From an uncultured Flavobacteriaceae bacterium (GTDB lineage: Bacteria > Bacteroidota > Bacteroidia > Flavobacteriales > Flavobacteriaceae): 64,000 nt of DNA. The DNA lies in contig CANMXP010000005.1 of the NCBI GenBank assembly GCA_947501845.1, positions 62,001-126,000 of the forward strand. Direction: 5' to 3'. The notes beneath the pieces are model-generated. The model ran no database searches. It was not told the DNA's origin and was given only the letters and a program-made list of their open reading frames with translations. Each line of letters begins with the position of its first letter. Within the stretch, counting starts at the first letter, position 1. Positions 9,744 through 19,103 of this stretch are shown here, in pieces. The position numbers and the translations under genes are program-made.

Positions 9744-12617
9744 ATGAGACTAAACTTTATTTTGCTATTTGCTACTAGTATTATGTTGGCTCAAACAGCG
9801 ACATTTCCAGAAGGTAATATTATAACTGAAAGAACAAAAACAAATCTTAACCAGGGGTGGGCGTTTCATTTAGGAAATGTTAATGGTGATGTAGAATCTA
9901 TCGATTTCGATGATTCTAATTGGGAAAATATATCTGTACCCCATACAATGCAATTAGTGTCTTATGAATTGGACAGTATACGCGAAACTTGGGTTCAGAA
10001 AAAATATTTAAGAGATTTCGGGTGGTATAGAAAACGAATTTTTATTGATAAATCTCAGACAGATAAAAAAATATTTCTAGAATTTGAGGGAGTACATAAC
10101 GCTACAGAATTATGGGTAAACGGCAAAAAAATAGGAGACTTTAAAATCAATGGCTATGTACCATTTCATTTTGATATTTCTGATGCTGTTAATTTTGGAG
10201 AAGAAAATCTTATAGTTATTAAAGCGGATAATAGTTTTGACGAAACAATTGCCCCAGACCCGCACAGAACCGATTATGTTAAATTTGGTGGATTGTATAG
10301 GGATATATATTTAGTTACTACCAATAAATTACATGTTAATTTTAATTGGGAAGATTATGATGCTGGCGTTAACATAAATACACCAACAGTTAACAAAAAT
10401 AATGGTACTGTTTCAGTTAAGACTACTGTTAAAAATGAAAACAATACTATTAAAAACTGTAGAATAGAAACTAAAATTATTAATAGCCAAGGTTATGTTT
10501 TAAAAACATTGATTCGGAATAAAAGTATTGCTGCTAACTCTCAGTATACCTTTAGGCAAACCACCATTATTGAAGATGATTATCACCTATGGTCTCCAGA
10601 GATACCCTATTTATATAGAGTGTACTCTGTAATTTATGAAAATGAAAACCCTGTAGACTTTGTTGAAAATACCTTTGGATTTAGAGCATTTAAATTGGTA
10701 AAAGGAAAGGGCTTTGTATTAAATGGCGAGCCTATATTTTTAGTAGGGGTTAACAGGCATCAAAACTATCCAAACATTGGAGATGCAGTGCCAAATTCGT
10801 TTCATTATAATGAAGCCTTACAGTACAAACAGGCAGGTATGAATATTATAAGGTTGTCTCATTATACTCAAGATGATGCTTTTATAAAAGCATGTGATGA
10901 ATTAGGGATTTTAGTATACGAAGAGCCTTCAACATGGATTTTATGGGGTGATGATACATGGTTTTCAAAATTAGAGGATGCTACTAGGCGCATGATACGT
11001 AACCATAGAAATCATCCATCTATAGTGTTTTGGGGAGCAGGAATCAATCACAGGGGGCCTGTGCCTAGAATGCAAAATGTAGCTAAAGAAGAAGATCCGT
11101 TTAGATTAACAGCATCTGCATCTAGTCCATGGAACGGTGTTAAAAATGAGGGTATTACAGATATTCATGCTACTATGGATTACAGACGATCTGAGTTTCC
11201 AGAGAATGCTTTTACCATGGTTATGGAACATGGCAGTTCTCCCAATGCAGACGTTAATCAATTCCATATTTCAAGATATAAAGGCAGTAAAAATAATATC
11301 GCAACGATAGCATGGTTGGGAGCAGATTATAACCATTTACAACCAGATATAAACGATTCGCGTTGGAAACGTGATTTTATGACGACTTACGGTGTACTAT
11401 CTCCTTATAGAATTCCTAAACCAGTTTACTATTGGTATCAGTCAGAGCTTGTTAAAACACCAATCGTTCATATTGCAGATGAGACAGCCTCAAATAGTGG
11501 GAAAGTTAGGGTGTTTAGTAATTGTCAAATGGTAGCACTATATCATAATAATACGCTTATATCTAAACAATTTCCTGATAATGATGTAACTAAATCTAAT
11601 TTGAACCATCCGTCGTTCACATTTAATTATCAATGGAAGCATGGGGCTTTAAAGGCAGTAGGTTATACAAACGGAGAAATTATTACAGAGGATATCCGTA
11701 ATAAACAAGGAGAGCCACATCATATTGAATTAAAATTAAATATTACTAATCAACCGTTTTATGCGGGTGGATCAGATATAAGAATGGTTCATGCCTATGT
11801 GTTAGATAAAAATAACGAAGTAGTGACCACTGCTTCTAATAAAATTGAATTTTCCATATCTGGAGCAGGCAGTATCATTGATAATGGTAAAATAAATGCA
11901 AATCCAGCTTTATTGTACAATGGTGTAGCTACTATATATATTAAAGGGCACAAAGATTCGGGTAAAATTACTGTAACTGCTAAATCTAAAGGAATTAAAG
12001 GCGGAGATACTTCTATAGTTACACATAAATATAATGAGAATGAAGTAGAAAACAATGCTACACCAATTTACGATTTTCCCGTTTCGAAAGTAGATATAGG
12101 AGGCGCTTCACAGCTTGTGCAGTTTGATTGGTTGGAATGGACTGGAAATTCTAATAGAGATTTAGACTTTCTCATAGAAAATTATAATGCTAAAGTGGAA
12201 ATATTGTCTAGTTCTAAAATAAATTGGCTGGGAGATACAGCGATGCTGGGTGATTTAAGTTTTGTTGGAACCGATGGGGTTTATATAGAAGATGGCATAT
12301 TAAAACTAAAATTGTCAAACTTAAATGAAGGACATTATGCTATTGAAACTTTCCACCATTCCAGAAGGGACAATGTTAAAATGACTAATAATATAGAAGT
12401 TACGGTTATTGATGCCTCTGGTAAATTTATTAGAGAGGCAGATGATCATATTGTTGATTACTACATTCAAAATAATACAGGGGAGCGTAAGCCATTATCT
12501 ATTAAATCACAGTTTAAATCGGATGGAAAAAAACCTGTTGTTTTAGAGTTTAAAAACTTACAAGACAAAGGAGATTTATGGATTAATGGTTTTATTTTAA
12601 AACAAATTAAAAGATAA
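9744..12617 (+). CDS. GH2 family protein with atypical acid/base position
   Basis: A 957-residue GH2-architecture protein with a type I signal peptide ending near LAQ (residue 17). Order: sugar-binding jelly roll (about 25-195), Ig-like domain, TIM barrel (about 320-600), Ig-like domains, and a C-terminal module (about 790-957) that may bind carbohydrate. After HPSIVFWG, where the family normally has Asn-Glu, it has GIN435-H436. The nucleophile candidate E495 in VMEHG is retained. The missing acid/base glutamate suggests an altered mechanism, a substituted residue or a non-hydrolytic role. It lies in the galactan locus, 282 bases after GH16 and with its own upstream region. Confidence 0.85.
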   Translation: MRLNFILLFATSIMLAQTATFPEGNIITERTKTNLNQGWAFHLGNVNGDVESIDFDDSNWENISVPHTMQLVSYELDSIRETWVQKKYLRDFGWYRKRIFIDKSQTDKKIFLEFEGVHNATELWVNGKKIGDFKINGYVPFHFDISDAVNFGEENLIVIKADNSFDETIAPDPHRTDYVKFGGLYRDIYLVTTNKLHVNFNWEDYDAGVNINTPTVNKNNGTVSVKTTVKNENNTIKNCRIETKIINSQGYVLKTLIRNKSIAANSQYTFRQTTIIEDDYHLWSPEIPYLYRVYSVIYENENPVDFVENTFGFRAFKLVKGKGFVLNGEPIFLVGVNRHQNYPNIGDAVPNSFHYNEALQYKQAGMNIIRLSHYTQDDAFIKACDELGILVYEEPSTWILWGDDTWFSKLEDATRRMIRNHRNHPSIVFWGAGINHRGPVPRMQNVAKEEDPFRLTASASSPWNGVKNEGITDIHATMDYRRSEFPENAFTMVMEHGSSPNADVNQFHISRYKGSKNNIATIAWLGADYNHLQPDINDSRWKRDFMTTYGVLSPYRIPKPVYYWYQSELVKTPIVHIADETASNSGKVRVFSNCQMVALYHNNTLISKQFPDNDVTKSNLNHPSFTFNYQWKHGALKAVGYTNGEIITEDIRNKQGEPHHIELKLNITNQPFYAGGSDIRMVHAYVLDKNNEVVTTASNKIEFSISGAGSIIDNGKINANPALLYNGVATIYIKGHKDSGKITVTAKSKGIKGGDTSIVTHKYNENEVENNATPIYDFPVSKVDIGGASQLVQFDWLEWTGNSNRDLDFLIENYNAKVEILSSSKINWLGDTAMLGDLSFVGTDGVYIEDGILKLKLSNLNEGHYAIETFHHSRRDNVKMTNNIEVTVIDASGKFIREADDHIVDYYIQNNTGERKPLSIKSQFKSDGKKPVVLEFKNLQDKGDLWINGFILKQIKR

Positions 12618-13129
12618 CTAGTCTATAATATTTTTCGGCATTTATTTGTTTTCAATCTAATGAAATAATTTTACAGAAGGTTGTAAATACATCATATGTT
12701 CTAGCAATTTAAACATAAGGTGTGTTGTATTACCTTAAAAATTATCAATTTAGCAACAGTAATCTCTTACGGTTATTCTGCAGAATAGCTAAAGAGGTTT
12801 TGAGTTTATTATTGAGGTAACCTGTAACCTCGAACTCAAAGTTAGTTTTTTAATTTGAGTTAGTTTTTTTAAATGAGAGCATTTCTTTTTAAGGTTTGCT
12901 CTTATTTATATTTTATACCTTTCTGTAATCAAGATTTCCGAATAAATTATTAGTATACTAACTCTATTTCAACAATTCACATAAACATATAGACCTACAT
13001 GATTCATTATCATCTGGTGTATATGTATATCATCTACAAAGCTGAATACAATATTTGGTGAGCTGCTTTAGTCTCTAGTTTTAAAAATAATGACTAGGAA
13101 AAGAAACACAAAAGGATGAAGTGTTAAAC
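12618..13129. other. Intergenic gap between convergent GH2 and regulator genes
   Basis: These 512 bases separate the 3' ends of the second GH2 gene and the regulator gene. Apart from the hairpin at 12798-12851, no ORF with a plausible start, tRNA or known RNA was recognised. The sequence is AT-rich. Confidence 0.5.
12798..12851 (+). terminator. Candidate terminator hairpin after the second GH2
   Basis: TTTGAGTT (12799-12806) pairs with AACTCAAA (12833-12840), and an inner GAGGT (12814-12818) pairs with ACCTC (12827-12831). A run of six T follows at 12845. The distance from the stop codon, about 180 bases, and the internal bulge lower confidence. Confidence 0.4.
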
Positions 13130-16100
13130 TTATTGTTCATGACTTTTTGATTTTCGAACATACTCACTTGGTTTAACCCCAAACTGTTTCTTAAAACATT
13201 TTGCAAAGTAAGAAGCGGTGTTAAAACCTGTCATATACATGATTTCTTTAACCGATAAATCGCTAGATTCAAAAAGCTGAACAGCTCTTTTAAGTCGAAT
13301 GTTCCTAATAAATTCACTTGAAGAGAGACCTGTGATCTCCTTGAATTTTAAATATAAATTACTTCTGCTATGCTCCATTTCTTTAACCAGCATTTCTACG
13401 CTAAAATCAGTATTCATCATATGTTTTTCAACAATTTCAATAGCTTGTTGTAAAAATCGTTCATCAGAAGATGTTACGGTTACCTCTTTTGGCTGTAAGG
13501 TAATTTCACGATTAAATCGAAGTCTTAATTTTTCTCTATGTTGTAAAATATTATTCAATTTAAGATGCAGCAATTCTACATCAAAAGGTTTTCTAATATA
13601 ATCATCAGCCCCATGTTTAAGGCCTTCTAATTCACTTTCTTGAGATAATTTAGCAGTTAGAATTAAAACAGGAATGTGACTTGTTGTCTTCGTTGTTTTT
13701 ATTTTTTCACATAGCTGTAACCCATCCATTATAGGCATTAATAAGTCGGTAACAATAACGTTTGGTGTTATTTTTGAGGCTATTTCAAACCCTTCCTGTC
13801 CATTTTCAGCTTCATAAATGGTGTAGTCATCTTTTAATACATGTTTAATAAAAGTTCTTATATCTTTATTATCATCTACAACTAATAGGACTGGAGATTG
13901 AGATCTGCTTTTAGAAATACTATTATCTGTAGTTTCATCATCTATATCTATGGCGAAAGACTCATTTTCAGAAGAACGCCTTACAAAATCGGTGTCTGTA
14001 CTTTCTTTGCAACTTATTTCTGGTATATTACTATATGCTTCCTTGCTAGTTGGAATTTTAACTATAAAATTTGTTCCTTGCCCAGGTTTACTTGAAACAT
14101 GTATGGTTCCTTGATGCAGTTCTATAAGGCTTTTTGTAAAAGATAATCCAATACCAACCCCTTTAGGATTATTTTTATCTGAGCCTTTTTTTGTGTAGAA
14201 TCTCTCAAAAATAGTTTCTGTTTTACTACTGGAAATTCCAATTCCAGAATCCTTCACTTCTATTACAACATGGTTTTCATCTTCTGGGTTTTTACTATTT
14301 TTTTCTCTAGAAATATTAATGGTAATAGATCCGTTTTTAGGCGTGAACTTAAAGGCATTTGATAGTAAATTGTTTATTATCTTTTCTAATGCATCATGGT
14401 CAAACCATGTAATTAAGGATGGCTCGATAGCTCTAATTGTGAATTTAACATGTTGCTTATGCGATAAGAATTGAAAGGGTTCTGCAATTTCTTTAATAAA
14501 TGCAACAATGTCACTATGACGCATTACAAGGTGCATTTTACCTTGGTTTATTTTTCTAAAATCTAGTAATTGATTAACTAATCGAAGTAAATAATTCGTG
14601 TTTTTTTTCATTAAGCCATATTGCTCTTGAGCAATTTCTGGCTTAACGTCATTTCCTTTTTTTTGCAAGTATTCTAAAGGCCCTTTTATTAATGTTAGAG
14701 GCGTTCTTAATTCATGAGAAATATTTGTGAAAAACTCTAATTTTAAACGTTGTAATTCTTCCTCTTTTTGCTTTTCTAAAGAAGCCAGTTCTAACAAATG
14801 TTTTTTCTTCGTTTTGGTTACGGTATTTCTCCAAAAGCCAAATAATATAGAGAGCGTTAAAATGCCATATAAGATATATGCTATCGTGGTTTTCCAAAAC
14901 GGAGGAATAATGTTTATACTAATTTGTTTGGCCGTATCTTCCCAGATCCCATCATTATTGGAGGCTTTTACTTTTAAGGTATAAGAACCATACTCTAGGT
15001 TGGTATAAGTAGCAAAACGCTTGCTGGAATTGGTGTAAATCCATTCATCATCGAATCCTTCTAATTTATATGCGAATTTATTTTTATTAGGGGCAGAATA
15101 ATGTACTGCAGCAAATTCAAAAGAAAAACTGTTTTCGTGATGTTTTAGTTTCAAATTATCAGTTTCATTTATCGACTTATCTAAAATAACTCGGCCATTT
15201 ATTTCTTCTCCGCGTTTTACAGATTTATTCGAAATGAAAAAATTTGTAATAACAGATTTGGCTTTATGGGGATTGTCCTTAATATTTTCAGGGAAAAAAG
15301 TGTTAAAACCGTTAACCCCTCCAAAAAGCATTTCCCCATTTTGTCGTTTTAAGCAGGCTAATTCTTGAAATTCGTTACTTTGAAGCCCATCATTAACATC
15401 ATAATTTTTAAATGTTTCATACTTTGGATTAAACCTAGAAAGCCCTTTGTTTGTAGATAACCATAAGTTGTTCTCAGAGTCTTCTAAAATACCTTTAATC
15501 ACATTATTGGGCAAACCATCAATTTCGGTATAAGGTTTAAATTTAATTTCAGATGGGTTTTCTGTAAATTCTATTTTATTTAAGCCGCCACCAAATGTGC
15601 CAACCCAAAATTCACCTTTTGCACTTTCATATAAAGCTAAAATGTAGTTATGGGTAATGCTATTTTTATCTTTTGGGTTATTTTTATAAACATCAAATTT
15701 TGGATTTTCTTTTAATATTTCTTCAGGTTTTAATCGACACAATCCATCGCCTGTTGCGAACCAGATATTTTGCTGGCTATCTTCATAAATATTTCTTATT
15801 ATGTTACTGGAGAGGCCATTGGGGCTAGATGGGCTATGGACAATAGCATCTTTTTCATAACCATCGGTTTCTTTATTTTTTAACCACCTCCGTATACCAC
15901 CACTATAAGTTCCAATCCATACATTTTCGTGACTATCTTCTAATAGTGAAAAAACGCTATAAGTAATGCCTCTTATAGGTTTTAAATCAATGTCCCTAAT
16001 AGTATCAATATTGGAAATGTCTATTTCATATAAACTGGGCACATTTTCCGCCCCAATTAGAATCTTTTTTTTATTTACTAATTCTGTAATGGCAAATGGC

Positions 16101-17356
16101 TTTAATACAGTCTTTAAATTGATGAATTTTGAATAGTTACCATCGTCATTTCCTTTAGTAAGGATATTTATACCACCACCTTCAGTTCCGATCCATAGAT
16201 TTTTATTACTATCCTCAAACATGGATCTAATTTTATCATAACTAAGGCTTTTGGCATCTATCGTTTTTTTTATGTGATTGAATTGTTTTCTTTCAGGGTC
16301 TATTTTATTAACACCTCCACCATTTGTCCCTACCCAAATGATACCTGTTTTATCAATAAAAAGTGATTTTACAATATTTTTGCTGATACTCTTACCATTT
16401 CTCGGATCGTAAATGAACTTGTTTTTTAATACAGGGATGTTGTTGATATTTTGATTTTTAAAAAATAAAAGCCCGTTATTAGTACCAGCCCAGATATTGT
16501 TTTTGCTATCAATTTGTATATCATTAATAAAGTCATAGCTTATTTTTAAGGCTCTATTGTTATTAAAATTTGCTTTAACAACATATAACCCAATTCCTGT
16601 ACCAATAATGAGTCTACCCAAATTATCCTCTTTAATGGCTAATACGGGCACATTAGAAAATAAATTAAGGAGTTTATTAACTGGTTTAAAGTAAATATCT
16701 CCATTCTCGTCTCTTGATAGTTTAAATAAGCCTTTAGAGCCCCCAACCCATATTTGGCCTTGGCTGTCTTCGAAAATACAATCCACACCACTTTTAAAAA
16801 GGCCATTTGATATTTTATCGTCTATAAGATTAAAATGTTTAAAAAATATTGAATCAATAGGTTTTTTCAAGTCAATTAAGTCAAGTCCGTCTGAAGTCCC
16901 AATCCAAAGTTTATCTTTTCGGTCTTTATAAAGTGAAGTAATATGGTTACTAATTAAACTATTAATATCATTTTTGTCATGAAGGAAATGAGTGAATTTA
17001 CCATTTGATTTATTATAATGATTTAAGCCTTGCCCCGTAGTACCTATCCATAAATTATCATCATTACCACCTGCTATAGAGTAAATTAAATTACTATTAA
17101 TGCTGCTTTTAACTTTAGGGTCTGGTTTGTAAACAGTAAACTCATAGCCATTATACTTATTAAGTCCATCATGTGTCCCAAACCACATAAAACCTTTGTT
17201 GTCTTGGTAAATACAGTTAACATCACCTTGAGATAGTCCGTTGTTTGTCGAAATTCTGTCGAAATAAATAGTGTTTTGACTAAACAAATTGGCATAACCA
17301 CCTAAGAATAAAAGAATAAAAGGTATTTTAAATAAAGAATATTTACTTAATTTCAT
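13130..17356 (-). CDS. Hybrid two-component system regulator (HTCS)
   Basis: A 1408-residue one-protein signalling system. The ATG at 17356 is preferred over a TTG two codons upstream. Order: signal peptide, about 14 beta-propeller repeats of the Reg_prop type (many copies of WIGT-GGG), Y_Y_Y domain, transmembrane helix near 815-835, HisKA with ISHELRTP (His near 880), HATPase with a GVGIGLSF loop, receiver domain with VVDDNKDIR and phospho-acceptor Asp in TDLLMPIMDG near 1204, and a C-terminal AraC-type HTH. It should sense an oligosaccharide in the periplasm and activate the adjacent galactan locus. It is convergent with the GH2 gene, and a TGTCTAG tandem repeat lies about 120 bases upstream. 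Confidence 0.95.
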   Translation of the reverse strand: MKLSKYSLFKIPFILLFLGGYANLFSQNTIYFDRISTNNGLSQGDVNCIYQDNKGFMWFGTHDGLNKYNGYEFTVYKPDPKVKSSINSNLIYSIAGGNDDNLWIGTTGQGLNHYNKSNGKFTHFLHDKNDINSLISNHITSLYKDRKDKLWIGTSDGLDLIDLKKPIDSIFFKHFNLIDDKISNGLFKSGVDCIFEDSQGQIWVGGSKGLFKLSRDENGDIYFKPVNKLLNLFSNVPVLAIKEDNLGRLIIGTGIGLYVVKANFNNNRALKISYDFINDIQIDSKNNIWAGTNNGLLFFKNQNINNIPVLKNKFIYDPRNGKSISKNIVKSLFIDKTGIIWVGTNGGGVNKIDPERKQFNHIKKTIDAKSLSYDKIRSMFEDSNKNLWIGTEGGGINILTKGNDDGNYSKFINLKTVLKPFAITELVNKKKILIGAENVPSLYEIDISNIDTIRDIDLKPIRGITYSVFSLLEDSHENVWIGTYSGGIRRWLKNKETDGYEKDAIVHSPSSPNGLSSNIIRNIYEDSQQNIWFATGDGLCRLKPEEILKENPKFDVYKNNPKDKNSITHNYILALYESAKGEFWVGTFGGGLNKIEFTENPSEIKFKPYTEIDGLPNNVIKGILEDSENNLWLSTNKGLSRFNPKYETFKNYDVNDGLQSNEFQELACLKRQNGEMLFGGVNGFNTFFPENIKDNPHKAKSVITNFFISNKSVKRGEEINGRVILDKSINETDNLKLKHHENSFSFEFAAVHYSAPNKNKFAYKLEGFDDEWIYTNSSKRFATYTNLEYGSYTLKVKASNNDGIWEDTAKQISINIIPPFWKTTIAYILYGILTLSILFGFWRNTVTKTKKKHLLELASLEKQKEEELQRLKLEFFTNISHELRTPLTLIKGPLEYLQKKGNDVKPEIAQEQYGLMKKNTNYLLRLVNQLLDFRKINQGKMHLVMRHSDIVAFIKEIAEPFQFLSHKQHVKFTIRAIEPSLITWFDHDALEKIINNLLSNAFKFTPKNGSITINISREKNSKNPEDENHVVIEVKDSGIGISSSKTETIFERFYTKKGSDKNNPKGVGIGLSFTKSLIELHQGTIHVSSKPGQGTNFIVKIPTSKEAYSNIPEISCKESTDTDFVRRSSENESFAIDIDDETTDNSISKSRSQSPVLLVVDDNKDIRTFIKHVLKDDYTIYEAENGQEGFEIASKITPNVIVTDLLMPIMDGLQLCEKIKTTKTTSHIPVLILTAKLSQESELEGLKHGADDYIRKPFDVELLHLKLNNILQHREKLRLRFNREITLQPKEVTVTSSDERFLQQAIEIVEKHMMNTDFSVEMLVKEMEHSRSNLYLKFKEITGLSSSEFIRNIRLKRAVQLFESSDLSVKEIMYMTGFNTASYFAKCFKKQFGVKPSEYVRKSKSHEQ

Positions 17357-17476
17357 GACCAAGATTTCGTTAAGATGTGTGTAAGATATCGTGAATTTAA
17401 TTAATAGACATAGTATTACCTAGTAAAAAGACATATATGTTCAATTTCAAATCATTTGTTTTGTTAATTTAAAATT

Positions 17477-17493
17477 TGTCTAGTTATGTCTAG
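17477..17493. promoter_or_regulatory. Second tandem TGTCTAG repeat upstream of the HTCS gene
   Basis: TGTCTAG begins at 17477 and 17487, a 10-base period with spacer TTA. It is the same heptamer pair as at 2323-2340, and here lies 121 bases before the regulator start. This suggests autoregulation by the HTCS. Binding is inferred. Confidence 0.45.
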
Positions 17494-17570
17494 TTACATA
17501 ATCCTCTAAACCAGCTAATACTGGTGCTTCTTGGTTGTGAAGAAGAGTTTGTTTTTACCTAAAATAAAGA

Positions 17571-17602
17571 AAAAAAGCTTTCGATTTCTCGAAAGCTTTT
17601 TT
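17571..17602 (-). terminator. Rho-independent terminator after tRNA-Met
   Basis: AAAAAAGCTTTCGA (17571-17584) and TCGAAAGCTTTTTT (17589-17602) are perfect complements around a four-base loop. On the minus strand the hairpin lies two bases past the 3' end of tRNA-Met and ends in six T. It is symmetrical enough to work in both directions. Confidence 0.85.
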
Positions 17603-17604
17603 AG

Positions 17605-17678
17605 TAGCGAGAGGGGGGCACGATCCCCCGACCTCCGGGTTATGAATCCGACGCTCTAACCAACTGAGCTACCTCGCC
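17605..17678 (-). tRNA. tRNA-Met (anticodon CAT)
   Basis: A 74-base cloverleaf on the minus strand. The acceptor GGCGAGG pairs with TCTCGCT, the D-arm is GCTC/GAGC, the anticodon loop is TTCATAA with anticodon CAT at 17642-17644, the T-stem is GGGGG/CCCCC and the discriminator is A. CCA is not encoded. The acceptor begins with a G-T pair and lacks initiator features, so it is probably elongator Met, although a tRNA-Ile2 with modified C34 cannot be excluded. The T-loop reads ATCGTGC, so the usual T54 and A58 are A and T. There is also an A31-C39 mismatch. Confidence 0.93.
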
Positions 17679-17810
17679 GTAATTTAAGGCTGCAAATATA
17701 AAAACAATATTATTGTAAGCAAACAGATATAAGATAAAATATTATTAAAAATTGTTGTTCTACTTATCAATTAATGTATATATTGGGAACATAAAATTTT
17801 TAAGGCATTT

Positions 17811-18200
17811 ATGGACGACAAAATTAAATTTGATATTGAATTTCCAATACACGCATCCCCTCAACTGTTATATCAATATATCTCAACCCCTTCGGGGCTA
17901 TCAGAGTGGTTTTCAGACAATGTAAATTCTCGAGGTGAATTATTTACTTTTATATGGGACGATAGTGAAGAACAAGCTAAATTGCTAAGTAAGAAAAGTG
18001 GTGAACGTGTTAAATTTAGATGGTTAAATGATGAAGACGATCAGACTACATATTTCGAAATAAGAATTCAGGTTGATGAAATTACTAAAGATGTCTCGTT
18101 AATGATTACCGATTTTGCTGATGAAGATGAATTGGAAGAAGCTAAAATGCTTTGGGAAAATCAAATTTCTGATTTAAAGCAAGTACTTGGATCTGCTTAA
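17811..18200 (+). CDS. START-like domain protein
   Basis: A 129-residue cytoplasmic protein of the SRPBCC/START-like family that is common in Bacteroidota. The N-terminal IEFPIHASPQLLYQYISTPS and the following LSEWF are typical of the fold's first strand and helix, and a long C-terminal helix follows (about 103-128). It is acidic throughout. The family forms a hydrophobic ligand pocket, but its ligand is unknown. It is followed by a terminator whose T-run touches the start of the next gene. Confidence 0.85.
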   Translation: MDDKIKFDIEFPIHASPQLLYQYISTPSGLSEWFSDNVNSRGELFTFIWDDSEEQAKLLSKKSGERVKFRWLNDEDDQTTYFEIRIQVDEITKDVSLMITDFADEDELEEAKMLWENQISDLKQVLGSA

Positions 18201-18215
18201 TTCTATATTTTAAAT

Positions 18216-18223
18216 TATATTTG
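18216..18223 (+). promoter_or_regulatory. TAnnTTTG -7 box overlapping the next terminator
   Basis: TATATTTG matches the Bacteroidota -7 consensus and immediately precedes the left arm of the hairpin at 18224-18252. A transcript started here would begin inside that arm and so lack a complete hairpin. No good -33 TTTG is seen at 19-21 bases. Confidence 0.45.
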
Positions 18224-18260
18224 TCCCGCTCTTATTAACTGAAAGAGCGGGATTTTTTTT
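18224..18260 (+). terminator. Terminator of the START-like gene
   Basis: TCCCGCTCTT (18224-18233) pairs with AAGAGCGGGA (18243-18252) and is followed by eight T (18253-18260). The next base begins the ATG of the aminotransferase gene. Confidence 0.85.
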
Positions 18261-19103
18261 ATGACAAATTTTAATGGAAATATTCTAGAAGAAAGTACGG
18301 TGCTTTCAATTGAAAATAGGGGATATAATTATGGCGATGCTTTATTTGAAACTATAAAAACCAGTTTTGGTAAAGTATTATTTTGGGAAGACCACTATTT
18401 TAGGCTCATGGCATCTATGCGTATTATGCGTATGGAAATTCCAATGAATTTTACTATGGAATATTTAGAAGAACAAATTCTTAGTACATTGAAATCTAAT
18501 GAATTATTAAAATCTTCTGCAAGAGTCAAATTAATGGTGTATAGAAATGAAGGAGGACTATATGCTCCCAATTCAAACGACGTGAGTTTTGTTATTTCAG
18601 TAAAACCTATTCAAGACGATTTTTATTTGCTTCAAGATAGTTTTTATGAAGTTGATTTGTTTAAAGATTACTATGTTTCACCTAGTTTGCTCTCTACATT
18701 AAAAACTAATAATAAAGCATTAAATGTAGTGGGGAGTATTTATGCAAAAGAAAACAACTTACATAATTGTTTGGTTTTAAACACCAATAAACATGTTATA
18801 GAAGCACTTAATGGTAATGTTTTTGTTGTAAAAGATGCTATTATAAAAACAGCACCTATAAGTGATGGTTGCTTAAAAGGAATTATGCGCAAGCAACTTA
18901 TAGACATTATTAAAAGTATGCCTGATTATGAAATTATTGAAGATTCAATATCCCCATTTGAGCTTCAAAAAGCTGATGAAATTTTTATAACAAATGTTGT
19001 TGTTGGAATTCAACCTGTAACAAAATATAGAAAAAAGGTATATGCTAATAGGGTATCTAAAAGCTTGTTGCAGAAGTTGAACGTAAAAGTAAGACTAGAT
19101 TAA
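18261..19103 (+). CDS. Class IV aminotransferase, PabC/BCAT-like
   Basis: A 280-residue PLP enzyme of fold type IV. Conserved features are NRGYNYGDALFETI near 20-33, the Arg in HYFRLM, the Schiff-base Lys in LKTNNKALNVVG, and the cofactor phosphate-binding ITNVVVGIQPV near the end. Short members of this family are aminodeoxychorismate lyases (PabC, folate branch) or branched-chain aminotransferases. The length favours a PabC-like lyase, but the exact reaction cannot be fixed from sequence. It is convergent with the YqgE gene, and the last four bases of the two overlap. Confidence 0.85.
   Translation: MTNFNGNILEESTVLSIENRGYNYGDALFETIKTSFGKVLFWEDHYFRLMASMRIMRMEIPMNFTMEYLEEQILSTLKSNELLKSSARVKLMVYRNEGGLYAPNSNDVSFVISVKPIQDDFYLLQDSFYEVDLFKDYYVSPSLLSTLKTNNKALNVVGSIYAKENNLHNCLVLNTNKHVIEALNGNVFVVKDAIIKTAPISDGCLKGIMRKQLIDIIKSMPDYEIIEDSISPFELQKADEIFITNVVVGIQPVTKYRKKVYANRVSKSLLQKLNVKVRLD

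Noticed and set aside
12205-12211. Single TGTCTAG inside the second GH2 gene
   Set aside because: Unpaired and within coding sequence; the candidate operator needs two copies.
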